Shown here: piece by piece, positions 53,086-60,672 of the stretch | Layout of the letters: the number at the start of each line of letters is the position of its first letter | Numbering within the stretch: position 1 is the first letter of the stretch | Notes under the pieces: generated by a model | Database searches by the model: none | What the model saw: only the letters and a program-made list of their open reading frames with translations | What the model was told of the DNA's origin: nothing | Translations under genes and position numbers: made by a program | Assembly (NCBI GenBank): GCA_016708725.1 | Contig: JADJFE010000037.1 | Location: 1-64,000 of the forward strand | DNA from: Candidatus Aalborgicola bjergmarkensis | Lineage (GTDB): Bacteria > Pseudomonadota > Gammaproteobacteria > Burkholderiales > Burkholderiaceae_C | Direction: 5' to 3' | DNA length: 64,000 bases

Positions 53086-53655
53086 ATGTCCCTATTTGAA
53101 GACCAACTCGTGGCCCAGCGTGGCTATCTGCTGCGCTTTGCCCGTTTGCAACTGCGCAATGACACCTGGGCAGAAGACGCAGTTTCAGAAACCGTGCTGG
53201 CTGCGCTGACCAAACCGCAATCTTTTGACAACCGCTCACAACTCAAAACCTGGCTGGTCGGTATCCTGAAACACAAGGTGATCGACGCCTTGCGACACCA
53301 CAGCCGGGAGATCAGTGATCCAAACGCTGCCGAGGACGACGACACCGATCCGCTGGAGTATCTGGGCTTCAAGGCCGACGGGCACTTCTCGCAAATGCCC
53401 GCAGAATGGGGCGATCCGGTAAAGCAGGTCCACAGTCGGCAGTTTTTTGAAATCATGGATGCCTGCATCAACAAACTGCCCGCCGTTCAAGGTCGGCTGT
53501 TCCTGATGCGCGAGTGGCTGGAACTTTCGAGCGAAGAGATATGTAAGGAATTGGACCTGACACCGACCAATTTGTACGTTCAACTGCACCGCGCCCGTTT
53601 GCGGCTGCGTGAATGTCTGGAACTGAACTGGTTTGGAAAGCCTGAAAACGCATGA
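53086..53655 (+). CDS. ECF-type RNA polymerase sigma factor
   Basis: The 189-residue protein has sigma region 2 (GYLLRFARLQLRNDTWAEDA, SQLKTWLVGILKHKVIDALR) and region 4 (LPAVQGRLFLMREWLELSSE, LTPTNLYVQLHRARLRLREC). An insert of ~30 residues with GFKADGHFSQMPAEWGDPVK separates them; this WGDP-type insert is typical of ECF factors beside DUF2282/DUF692 genes. It overlaps the anti-sigma gene by 4 bases. It probably drives the bufA1BC-doxX operon under copper, gold or related metal stress. Confidence 0.92.
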   Translation: MSLFEDQLVAQRGYLLRFARLQLRNDTWAEDAVSETVLAALTKPQSFDNRSQLKTWLVGILKHKVIDALRHHSREISDPNAAEDDDTDPLEYLGFKADGHFSQMPAEWGDPVKQVHSRQFFEIMDACINKLPAVQGRLFLMREWLELSSEEICKELDLTPTNLYVQLHRARLRLRECLELNWFGKPENA

Positions 53656-53900
53656 TGCCCTTTCATCGAACCTGCAAAGAAGTCACGGCATTGGTGATTG
53701 CACGCGAAGACCGCGATTTACCATGGCATGATCGCCTGGCGCTGCGCCTTCATATGTCCATTTGCGCTACGTGCCCGACTTTCGAGCGCCAGATCATCAG
53801 CATGCGCAATGCCATGCAGCAGTGGCGGAACTACGAATACACCGAACCACCTGCTGCTGACCCGATCCATCTGCCATCACGAACAAACGAACCAGAATAA
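53652..53900 (+). CDS. Zinc-finger anti-sigma factor
   Basis: The 82-residue cytosolic protein has the ZAS motif His-x3-Cys-x2-Cys in LRLHMSICATCPTFERQ, with an upstream Cys in HRTCKEVTALVIAREDR. Small soluble ZAS proteins bind their ECF factor and release it when the zinc site is oxidised or displaced. The start overlaps the sigma gene (ATGA), giving stoichiometric production. The C-terminal ~20 residues are polar. Confidence 0.87.
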   Translation: MMPFHRTCKEVTALVIAREDRDLPWHDRLALRLHMSICATCPTFERQIISMRNAMQQWRNYEYTEPPAADPIHLPSRTNEPE

Positions 53901-53908
53901 ACCGAAAC

Positions 53909-54091
53909 ATGGGCCCACGCACCCTGCTCCTGTTGTCCACCGGCGCCATCGTCACCCTCTGGCAACTGCCCTATGGACACCAGGTGCTGTATCCGCTCAC
54001 CCTGCTGGCAACCTATGCACACGAAATGGGCCACGGCATGACGGCCCTGCTGCTGGGTGCGGAATTTGACAGCGCTGCTAGCAATGCATAA
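53909..54091 (+). pseudogene. Truncated M50-type membrane metalloprotease
   Basis: The 60 residues give a membrane segment and the zinc-binding helix TYAHEMGHGMTALLLGAEFD, which fits the M50B-like family, but the protein stops right after it. Family members run ~220 residues, with a second zinc ligand and more membrane helices. The break coincides with the start of an antitoxin gene 10 bases downstream, so insertion or recombination probably removed the rest. Confidence 0.68.
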
Positions 54092-54100
54092 AGTGAACCT

Positions 54101-54364
54101 ATGAGCACTACCCTGACCATTCGCAATCTGGAAGAACCCGTTAAACACCTGCTGCGCATGCAGGCCGCAAGCCACAAGCGGTCCATGGAGGCCGAGGCGC
54201 GCGACATTTTGACGCGGGCCGTGACCCAGGCCACCCCTGACAACTCCATCGCAGCAGTGTCTGCCAACGAGGCGGCGATTCGCGCACTGAATGCCGTTCG
54301 TGGCAAATGGCAAGGGCGGGGCTCTACCGACGAGATGATGCAAGAACTACGGGGCGAGGATTGA
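54101..54364 (+). CDS. FitA-like ribbon-helix-helix antitoxin, orphan
   Basis: The 87-residue protein has the FitA/Arc pattern TLTIRNLEEPVKHLLRMQAA and SMEAEARDILTRAV. In intact loci it is followed at once by a VapC/FitB PIN-domain RNase that it neutralises. Here no PIN gene follows; there is only a 24-codon frame before the ATPase gene. It may still repress its own promoter or counter a toxin elsewhere. Confidence 0.8.
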   Translation: MSTTLTIRNLEEPVKHLLRMQAASHKRSMEAEARDILTRAVTQATPDNSIAAVSANEAAIRALNAVRGKWQGRGSTDEMMQELRGED

Positions 54365-54368
54365 GGCT

Positions 54369-54443
54369 ATGGCGGTATTGGTACTTTCCAGCGGCCCGGC
54401 TGATTTGCCCGTGACCGCTCGCTTTACCGTCAGGGACTTTTAG
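54369..54443 (+). pseudogene. Possible scar of a PIN-domain toxin
   Basis: A 24-codon frame ends in ADLPVTARFTVRDF. PIN toxins of the FitB/VapC type often end with a segment like LPVATRNTRDF. The likeness and the position just after a FitA-like gene suggest a deletion that left only the toxin's tail. The match is short and could be chance. Confidence 0.35.
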
Positions 54444-54444
54444 C

Positions 54445-56256
54445 ATGCGCCTGCTGCACTACCTCGAAATCGAAAATTTCAAACGCTTCGGCGACAAGCA
54501 GCGCATTGAGCTGGACCATCCAGCCGTGTTGATTGGCCCCAACAACTGCGGCAAGACCAGTGCCATTCAGGCGCTGGCGCTGTGGTCGCAGGCGCTGCAA
54601 ACCTGGTACGACGTGCGCAAGGGGTCTTCGGCCAAGGAGCGAACTGCTGCGCCTTTGAATCGCTTGAGTATTGTTGCCGTGCCGGTGCAGCGCATTCGAT
54701 TCTTCTGGCACAACACGGTGGTTCGTGCCGATAGAGAAGACATCACGTTGACGCTTACGGTCGGTATCGAGTTCAAGGGGCAAGTGCTTGCCTTGCCGAT
54801 GCGCTTTCGCAACCGAGGCGATGAGGTCGTGTATTGCACGCCGGATGAATCTGTTCTGGGTAACCTGGATCTGTTGGCTTACGCTGCCAGTATCAGAGTG
54901 GAACTTCTCTACCCGATGTCCGGGCTAGAAACCGAAGAAGCCATATTGCAACCAGGGCGCATTGACGTTTTACTGGGCCAGGGTCAAACGGCGCAGGTGT
55001 TGCGCAACCTGTGTTTGATAGTGGCCAAAAACACGCCGGATGACTGGACGCGCATCGTGAAGTTGATGAAGCGCTTGTTCAATGTGACACTCGATACGCC
55101 ACAGGAGACGACACGCGGTGCCATCGAGATGCGTTACAAACAGCCGGGCGTGCGCGAGGCGCTGGACGTGTCTTCCAGTGGACGCGGCTTTCAGCAGATG
55201 CTGCTGATTTTTGCCTATTTGTACTCTCATAAGCGTAGCGTGCTTCTGGTGGACGAGCCTGACGCGCATCTGGAAATATTGCGGCAAAAACAGGTCTATG
55301 TGCTGTTGCGCGACATTGCGGCGGAAAACCAATCGCAGGTGGTCATGGTGACCCATTCCGAAGTGATTCTGGATGAGGCACTGGACAAGAACCTGACGCT
55401 GTTGATGGAGGGCAAGGCGGATGACTTGGCACGCAAGCCGGAAATAAAGAATAGTCTGAAGCATTTTGGTGCGGATCATTACATCAAAGCCCGCGAGCGT
55501 GGCTATGTGCTGTATGTTGAGGGCGGCACCGATGTGGACATGCTTCGCGCTTTGGCCGAGCGTTTGCAGCACCCTGCGGCGGCGGTTTGGGACGAACGTA
55601 TCAACACTTTTTATGTGCAAAACAACTATCCAGACATTTCGCTACAGAGTGAACTGGAGCGAGTAGAAGGTGGCTTTGGTGTTACGCCGCGTGTCCACTT
55701 CAATGGTTTACAGGGATTGTTGCCAGACCTCAAAGGACTGGCCATTTTGGACAACGATGGTATGAACCGCCAGAGTAGTGTGGATGGCCGTTTGACGCTG
55801 ACGTATTGGCGGCGTTATGAAGCAGAGAACTATTTCGTGACGCCTGATGTGCTCAGGCGCTATGCACTGGGGGTCGCTGTTGCGCCGCAGCTATTTGACG
55901 CGTCGGCTCTGGAGGTCGACGAGGTGCTGAATGCGCTAGTTTTGGAACGTGTTTTTGAATCGATTGAGGCTGACTTTCAAACCTGGAAGCAGGCGTCACC
56001 CGACGCTGCGCGCCTTGTGTGGGAGGCCAAAACACAAAGGCTCAAACTCAGCACTTTCGCGGAAGAGTTTTTCAGGCGTTTGGCCGGACGGGTCGGTGGC
56101 AGCATGTTGCTGACCAAGGGCGAATTGCATCGGCTAGTGGCGTTGGTAGACCCCAAGTCGGTTTCAGTCGAGGTGAGCGAAAAACTCGATTTACTCCTTA
56201 GTCTCTTTACGGTCGCCGCCCCGCTGGTGGAAGTCGAACAAAACACGGCGCAATGA
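54445..56256 (+). CDS. OLD-like ATPase with TOPRIM-type C-terminal domain
   Basis: The 603-residue protein begins with an ABC-type ATPase: Walker A in VLIGPNNCGKTSAIQAL, an ABC signature-like DVSSSGRGFQQMLLIFAYL, Walker B VLLVDEPDAHL and the switch His in VVMVTHSEVIL. From ~350 a TOPRIM-like domain follows (YVLYVEGGTDVDMLRALAER, LAILDNDGMN), keeping the metal-binding Glu and Asp residues. This is the layout of OLD-family nucleases, which include phage P2 Old and defence ATPase-nucleases. No GajB-like helicase or reverse transcriptase is next to it. Its setting among toxin-antitoxin and restriction remnants suggests a defence role, which is inference. Confidence 0.85.
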   Translation: MRLLHYLEIENFKRFGDKQRIELDHPAVLIGPNNCGKTSAIQALALWSQALQTWYDVRKGSSAKERTAAPLNRLSIVAVPVQRIRFFWHNTVVRADREDITLTLTVGIEFKGQVLALPMRFRNRGDEVVYCTPDESVLGNLDLLAYAASIRVELLYPMSGLETEEAILQPGRIDVLLGQGQTAQVLRNLCLIVAKNTPDDWTRIVKLMKRLFNVTLDTPQETTRGAIEMRYKQPGVREALDVSSSGRGFQQMLLIFAYLYSHKRSVLLVDEPDAHLEILRQKQVYVLLRDIAAENQSQVVMVTHSEVILDEALDKNLTLLMEGKADDLARKPEIKNSLKHFGADHYIKARERGYVLYVEGGTDVDMLRALAERLQHPAAAVWDERINTFYVQNNYPDISLQSELERVEGGFGVTPRVHFNGLQGLLPDLKGLAILDNDGMNRQSSVDGRLTLTYWRRYEAENYFVTPDVLRRYALGVAVAPQLFDASALEVDEVLNALVLERVFESIEADFQTWKQASPDAARLVWEAKTQRLKLSTFAEEFFRRLAGRVGGSMLLTKGELHRLVALVDPKSVSVEVSEKLDLLLSLFTVAAPLVEVEQNTAQ

Positions 56257-56269
56257 GTTGCGCTTTCGC

Positions 56270-56470
56270 ATGAAAAAACACACTGAAGCCCGGCTGGAAG
56301 ATGCCATTGTGGACAGCCTGACCCAGCAGGGCGGCTATGTGTTGGTGGACTACCGCACGGGCGACGCGGCAGGCCGGTACGACAAGGCACGGGCGCTGGA
56401 CCCGGCGCTGGTGCTGGGGATCGTCTTTGCCATCCGCACACCCGCACATCCTGCAAGCGCAAGAAGCTGA
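56270..56470 (+). pseudogene. N-terminal stub of type I restriction subunit HsdR
   Basis: The 66 residues read TEARLEDAIVDSLTQQGGYV and RYDKARALDPALVLGIVF, matching the start of type I restriction endonuclease subunits (usually ~1000 residues). The frame then ends in unrelated residues. No hsdS or hsdM is present in the window. It lies 13 bases after the OLD-like gene. Confidence 0.7.
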
Positions 56471-56520
56471 ATTAAACTCCCGCCATAGCAAGGGGCGCCT
56501 GACGCAGTAATCCGGCCCCG

Positions 56521-56538
56521 CAACCACAACCACAACCA
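56521..56538. repeat. Three tandem hexamers
   Basis: Three copies of caacca lie in the short gap between the hsdR stub and the next gene. Nothing else is seen in that gap. Confidence 0.85.
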
Positions 56539-56567
56539 CATCCGCATCCGACAGGGAAAATGATGAC

Positions 56568-57026
56568 ATGGCCAGTTTGACACCGCTTTCCAAAGGGCTG
56601 ATTGCCCTGGCCGTCGTTGGTGCCATGACCTCGGCGGTGTGGCATCTGGGCCTGAAAGAGCGATTCAGCCCGTCGGCTTCAGCACCGCCTACCGTACAAA
56701 CACCCAACACCCCCCCACTGCCGCCACCAGCACAGGTGGTAACGCCTGCCCCGACCAGCGCAAACCCGGCACAGACCATGCGCAACGGGCGATCAGCGGC
56801 CGACAATGCCGACACCGGGCGCAAACTGCTTGCCAGTGGCGACTTTGCCCAGGCGCGCATCCATCTGGAGCAGGCCGTCAGGGACGGCGATGGCAGCGCG
56901 GCCTGTTTGCTGGGCGAAATGACCCTCAAGGGCCAAGGCGGCATCGCGGCGGATCAGGAAAAGTCTGCGACCCTGTTCCAGTTGGCACAAACGCGCAACA
57001 CCATCTGTTTTACCCCGGCCCAGTAA
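56568..57026 (+). CDS. Small membrane-anchored protein with a Sel1-like repeat
   Basis: The 152-residue protein has an N-terminal membrane anchor (GLIALAVVGAMTSAVWHLG), a Pro/Thr/Ala-rich linker (residues ~35-75) and a Sel1/TPR-like unit (GDFAQARIHLEQAVRDGDGS, ACLLGEMTLKGQGG). It is probably periplasmic. No family is assigned. It lies 15 bases before the PotF-like fusion gene and may share its transcript. Confidence 0.68.
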   Translation: MASLTPLSKGLIALAVVGAMTSAVWHLGLKERFSPSASAPPTVQTPNTPPLPPPAQVVTPAPTSANPAQTMRNGRSAADNADTGRKLLASGDFAQARIHLEQAVRDGDGSAACLLGEMTLKGQGGIAADQEKSATLFQLAQTRNTICFTPAQ

Positions 57027-57041
57027 GGCACGAACCACCCC

Positions 57042-58673
57042 ATGCACATCGCCACGAGCCGCACCATGAATACCCCTACCAATACACATACCCGTACCCT
57101 GACCCGACTCGGCTTGCTGGCCGCCGCCCTGTGCCTGGGCACCGGCGCGCAGGCACAGGGTTTCGTCTTTGGCACAGCACCAGCACCCAAGGGCGAAACT
57201 GCGGCCCCGGTTGCCACCAGCGCCAACCCGGCCAAGGTAGCGGTGGCCCAGCGGCTGCTGGCGCGCATGGGCCTGCTGCACGAGGCTCCCTCGGGCAAGC
57301 TGACCCCGGCCACGCTGGAGGCCATGCGTGCCTTTGCGCTGAAAAACGGCCAGGCACCAAGCCATGAGGTGAACGACACGCTGCTTGCCGCGATACGCCG
57401 CACCATCTGGCAAACCCAGAACTGGGCCAGTGGCAACTACAAGGGACGCGAAAAACTGGTGGATGCCGCTGGCCTGCGTGAAGCCCAGATATTGCTGGGC
57501 AAACTCGGTTTCAACGCCGGCCCGCTCGACGGAACCTTTGGCCCGCAAACCCAGGTGGCAACCGAAGCCTTTCAGGAGTCGCAAAACGTGAGCGTCGATG
57601 GCCTCATCACGGCCACGGTGCTCATGAACCTGCGCCGCGCCGTTCAGGGCGTGGGCGCAGCGGCCAAGAGCACGGTGCGCGTACTGAACTGGCCTGACTA
57701 CATCGATGCCAGCGTATTGCAGGATTTTGAACGCGAACACAACATCCGCGTTATCTACGACATTTTTGTCGGCAACGACGACCTGCAAACCAGACTGGCC
57801 AGTGGCGGCACGCCCTACGACGTGGTCTTTCCCACCGCCAATGCCGTCCCCGCGCTGGCCGCAAAGGGGCTACTTGGCAAGCTCGACAAAAGCAGCCTGA
57901 AAAACCTGGGCAACATCGATCCGCGCGTCGATGCCACCCTGCGCTCCTGGGACAAGGAGGGTGCCTACAGCCTGCCCTACATGTGGTACACCGTGGGCAT
58001 CGCCTGGAATCCCAAACTGACGGCGCGTGCCTGGCCTGGTCACGCCGTAGATGCACTTGCCAATGTTTTCGACCCGGAGAACGCGCGCCGCTTTCAAGCC
58101 TGCGGCATCGGCGTGGTGGACTCGGCCAGCGACGTGGTACCGCTGGCCGCCAAGGCGGGTGGCCAAGACAAATGGGACGGCAAAAACTCGATTCAGGCAG
58201 CCAGTCAGGTATTGGAGCGGGTGGCGGGCATCGTCAAGGTCATTCCCACCGACCAGTTCATTGATGCACTGGCCAGCGGAAAAATCTGCGTCGCCATTGG
58301 CTTTTCAGGCGATGCGGTACAGGCCCAAACCAAGTCAAACAGGTCAGGCGGCACCGTCGAGTACCGTGTTCCTGCCGATGGCGGCTTGCTGGCAATCGAC
58401 GCCATGGCCATGCCAGCCAATGCCAGCAACAAGCGCGATGCGCATGTGTTCATCGACTACCTCCTGCGGCCCCAGGTCATTGCAAAAATCTCCAACACCG
58501 TGGGCTATGCCAACGCCAACCTCAAGGCGGGTGCCTTCATGAACGACAGTGTCAAATCCAACCCCGCCGTGGTGCCCACCGCGCAGGCCCTGAGCCGCTC
58601 GGTGCCGATTCCGGTCCTGTCGGAACAGGACCAGCAAGACATCGCCCGCATCTGGGCCCGATTCGCCAAATAG
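57042..58673 (+). CDS. Peptidoglycan-binding/PotF-like substrate-binding fusion
   Basis: The 543-residue protein has a signal peptide (LLAAALCLGTGAQAQ), two peptidoglycan-binding-like helical units (~60-110; ~140-195, with AQILLGKLGFNAGPLDGTFG) and a polyamine-type periplasmic binding domain from ~207 to the end (LNWPDYIDASVLQDFEREHN, YDVVFPTANAVPALAAKGLL, YSLPYMWYTVGIAWN, VPADGGLLAIDAMAMPANAS). PotF/PotD proteins bind putrescine or spermidine for an ABC importer, but normally have no wall-binding part. No permease or ATPase gene is adjacent. The start may be 57042 or 57066. Confidence 0.85.
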   Translation: MHIATSRTMNTPTNTHTRTLTRLGLLAAALCLGTGAQAQGFVFGTAPAPKGETAAPVATSANPAKVAVAQRLLARMGLLHEAPSGKLTPATLEAMRAFALKNGQAPSHEVNDTLLAAIRRTIWQTQNWASGNYKGREKLVDAAGLREAQILLGKLGFNAGPLDGTFGPQTQVATEAFQESQNVSVDGLITATVLMNLRRAVQGVGAAAKSTVRVLNWPDYIDASVLQDFEREHNIRVIYDIFVGNDDLQTRLASGGTPYDVVFPTANAVPALAAKGLLGKLDKSSLKNLGNIDPRVDATLRSWDKEGAYSLPYMWYTVGIAWNPKLTARAWPGHAVDALANVFDPENARRFQACGIGVVDSASDVVPLAAKAGGQDKWDGKNSIQAASQVLERVAGIVKVIPTDQFIDALASGKICVAIGFSGDAVQAQTKSNRSGGTVEYRVPADGGLLAIDAMAMPANASNKRDAHVFIDYLLRPQVIAKISNTVGYANANLKAGAFMNDSVKSNPAVVPTAQALSRSVPIPVLSEQDQQDIARIWARFAK

Positions 58674-58690
58674 GCTAATAGGATACGGGC

Positions 58691-59445
58691 GTGCGCGACA
58701 AACCAAGTTACCTCGGTGCATTTCTGCGGCACCCAACCAACCGGATTGCCATGCTGGCGGCAAGCTGCGTGGGTATTTTTGCCACGATTCCGCTGGGCTG
58801 GTCCGGGCTGGCCCTGGTCGGCGTGGTTGCCCTGGGCAGCGAAGTGCTGGCGGCACTGGGCATTCCCGGCCTGCCCGCGTTTCGCGCCCATGTGGATCGA
58901 CAACATGCGCAGCAGCAGCGCAGCCAGCGGCGTGAACGGCTGCTGGGCGAACTCGCCAATCTGGGCGGAGGCGACGCGCTGGCGGCCTACCAGCACATGG
59001 ACCGCCGGGTGCAGGCCATACACCAGAGCGTGCAAGATGGCCAGACCACGCTCACACACCAGGATGTGGACAAGCTCGAAGACCTGAGCGTGGACTACCT
59101 GGGCTTGTGCGTGGTCAATTGTCGCTGCGCCAGCGCCAAGAATACGTCGGTGAGGACGCGTGCTTGAACGCATGGCGTCACCGCAAACCCAGCTGCAAAA
59201 CAAGTCCTTGACCGAAGACGAAGCCCGCCAGTTATACAATGCGTTGGCGCAGTACGACGACAGACTGCAACGACGCCGACCGGATCAGTGCCGCAGTGCG
59301 CTGGAAGCCACCCTGATTGCCATGCCCGACAAAATGGAAGAGGTCTACCAACCCCGTCATCACGCGCCTACTCGCCGACATGGGCGGCAAACTGAAGAGT
59401 CGCCCGCACGCCTGCGTATTGCAGAGAAGCGGACGCCGAGTTCAG
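58691..59445 (+). pseudogene. Frameshifted membrane/coiled-coil protein
   Basis: A GTG start gives two membrane segments (AMLAASCVGIFATIPLGWSG and ALVGVVALGSEVLAALGI) and a helical region to about 59110. The frame then changes: SLRQRQEYVGEDA, LERMASPQTQLQNKSLTEDE, ALEATLIAMPDKMEEVYQ and RLRIAE are conserved-looking pieces in three frames up to about 59445. The whole resembles an uncharacterised bacterial protein of ~250 residues with a cytosolic coiled coil. At least four frame changes are needed. The stretch 59446-59556 holds nothing I can support. Confidence 0.6.
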
Positions 59446-59556
59446 CAGCCACAGCCTTTGCACTCCAACCAGCGGGCGTTGCTGGCACCCGGGCAAAGGC
59501 CGCGACCAGGTCAAAAGCACACAAAATTTGACCACATCTTCTCATGGAGTAATGGC

Positions 59557-60072
59557 ATGCCCCTTTCATTTTTCACCTGCTCCCGCCGCCTGCGCCGGGT
59601 ATTGTTCAGTCTGCTCCTGTTCAGCAGTTGCTCTGCAATACTGGCGTTTGCCGACGGCTACGACCCACCATCAAAGGGCCAGACGGTTTATGTTCCCATC
59701 TATTCGGATATCAAGCACGGAAATCTGGATAAATCAGGTACACCACAGATGGCATTGATGTCAGTTCTGGTCAGCATTCGCAACACCGACCCGAAGAATG
59801 GTTTACGTGTTACCAAGGCACCGTTTTATGACACCAAAGGACGACTGGTCAAGGAATACATCACGCAGCCGATCACGGTAGGGCCGTTTGGAACAGCAGA
59901 AATTTTTGTCGAGCACCGCGAAACCGAAGGCGGCTCCGGCGCAAACTTTGCCATTGACTGGAGTGCGGCAACACCCATTTCGCCACCGATCATCGAAGCC
60001 TTGCATACGCATGTGCGGGGCGGATTTACCATGTCCTTTATCTCACGCGGCAAGGTCATTGCTACGCATTGA
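59557..60072 (+). CDS. DUF3124-family exported protein
   Basis: The 171-residue protein has a signal peptide (VLFSLLLFSSCSAILAFADG) and the DUF3124 pattern QTVYVPIYSDIKHGNLDKSG, VSIRNTDPKNGLRVTKAPFY, VGPFGTAEIFVEHRETEGGS and FAIDWSAATPISPPIIEALH. The fold is probably a periplasmic beta sandwich; the function is unknown. The start at 59557 (MPLSFFTC) was chosen because the preceding codons belong to the decayed neighbour. Confidence 0.8.
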   Translation: MPLSFFTCSRRLRRVLFSLLLFSSCSAILAFADGYDPPSKGQTVYVPIYSDIKHGNLDKSGTPQMALMSVLVSIRNTDPKNGLRVTKAPFYDTKGRLVKEYITQPITVGPFGTAEIFVEHRETEGGSGANFAIDWSAATPISPPIIEALHTHVRGGFTMSFISRGKVIATH

Positions 60073-60128
60073 GTAAATCGGTAATGCTGCTGTCCGAAGT
60101 CTAAAGTCTGAAGTCTGAAGAATGTGGC

Positions 60129-60310
60129 ACCACAATTGCCACAGGCCGACTCTTCTTCTGTCGCCGCACGCACGCCCCTTACCTGCATGCGCATACGCAT
60201 GGCAATGCCCGCGAGCGGGTGGTTGCCATCCAGCACCACATGTTCCGGATAAACATCGGTCACGGTATACAGCACGTCCCTCGGTGCATCCGGGTTGCAA
60301 CCTGGAGGCA
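60129..60310 (-). pseudogene. C-terminal remnant of an FKBP-type (SlyD-like) peptidyl-prolyl isomerase
   Basis: The minus strand reads PDAPRDVLYTVTDVYPEHVV, then LDGNHPLAGIAMRMRMQVRG and VRAATEEE. DGNHPLAG and the VREATEEE-like end are diagnostic of SlyD-type isomerases. The N-terminal catalytic half is missing and the sequence upstream has no likeness. A three-fold heptamer (aagtctg/a, 60097-60117) lies just past its end. This is a dead fragment. Confidence 0.75.
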
Positions 60311-60429
60311 AAACGCTGCCTTTACAGAACTGCGAAACTGTGCAGCTCTTTGGCAACCTGCTTGTGACAGGCTCCGGGATACACCCATCCAGGACCAAAT
60401 CCAATCGCTCCTGATCGCTCCTGATACAA

Positions 60430-60602
60430 GAGCTGCTACCGCTTATCCCATAAGGCTTACAGCCCGATTTTCTATGTAAAAACACCCGAAAACGGCCCGT
60501 TTTGATGCCTCATGGCGGCTTTGACGTCGCCCTGCCCCGTTCTGAAGGGCAAAATTCAAGGAAAATCGGGCTGTACGCCTTATGGGATAAGCGGGAATAG
60601 CT
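60430..60602. repeat. Inverted pair of REP-like repeats (copies 6 and 7)
   Basis: Left arm 60430-60472 and right arm 60561-60602 are inverted copies of the intergenic repeat family. The central 34 bases match with one mismatch (60439-60472 with 60561-60594; core ccgcttatcccataag) and the outer flank matches at 9 of 12 bases. The ~88-base centre has no gene. The 173-base unit looks like a MITE or BIME. The flanks 60311-60429 and 60603-60672 hold no supportable gene. Confidence 0.82.
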
Positions 60603-60672
60603 ATGTTTTTTGTAGAGATGGCGCAGCTGACGAATGCGCTCATTCAAACGCACCATGCGAAAGGACTTCAGA

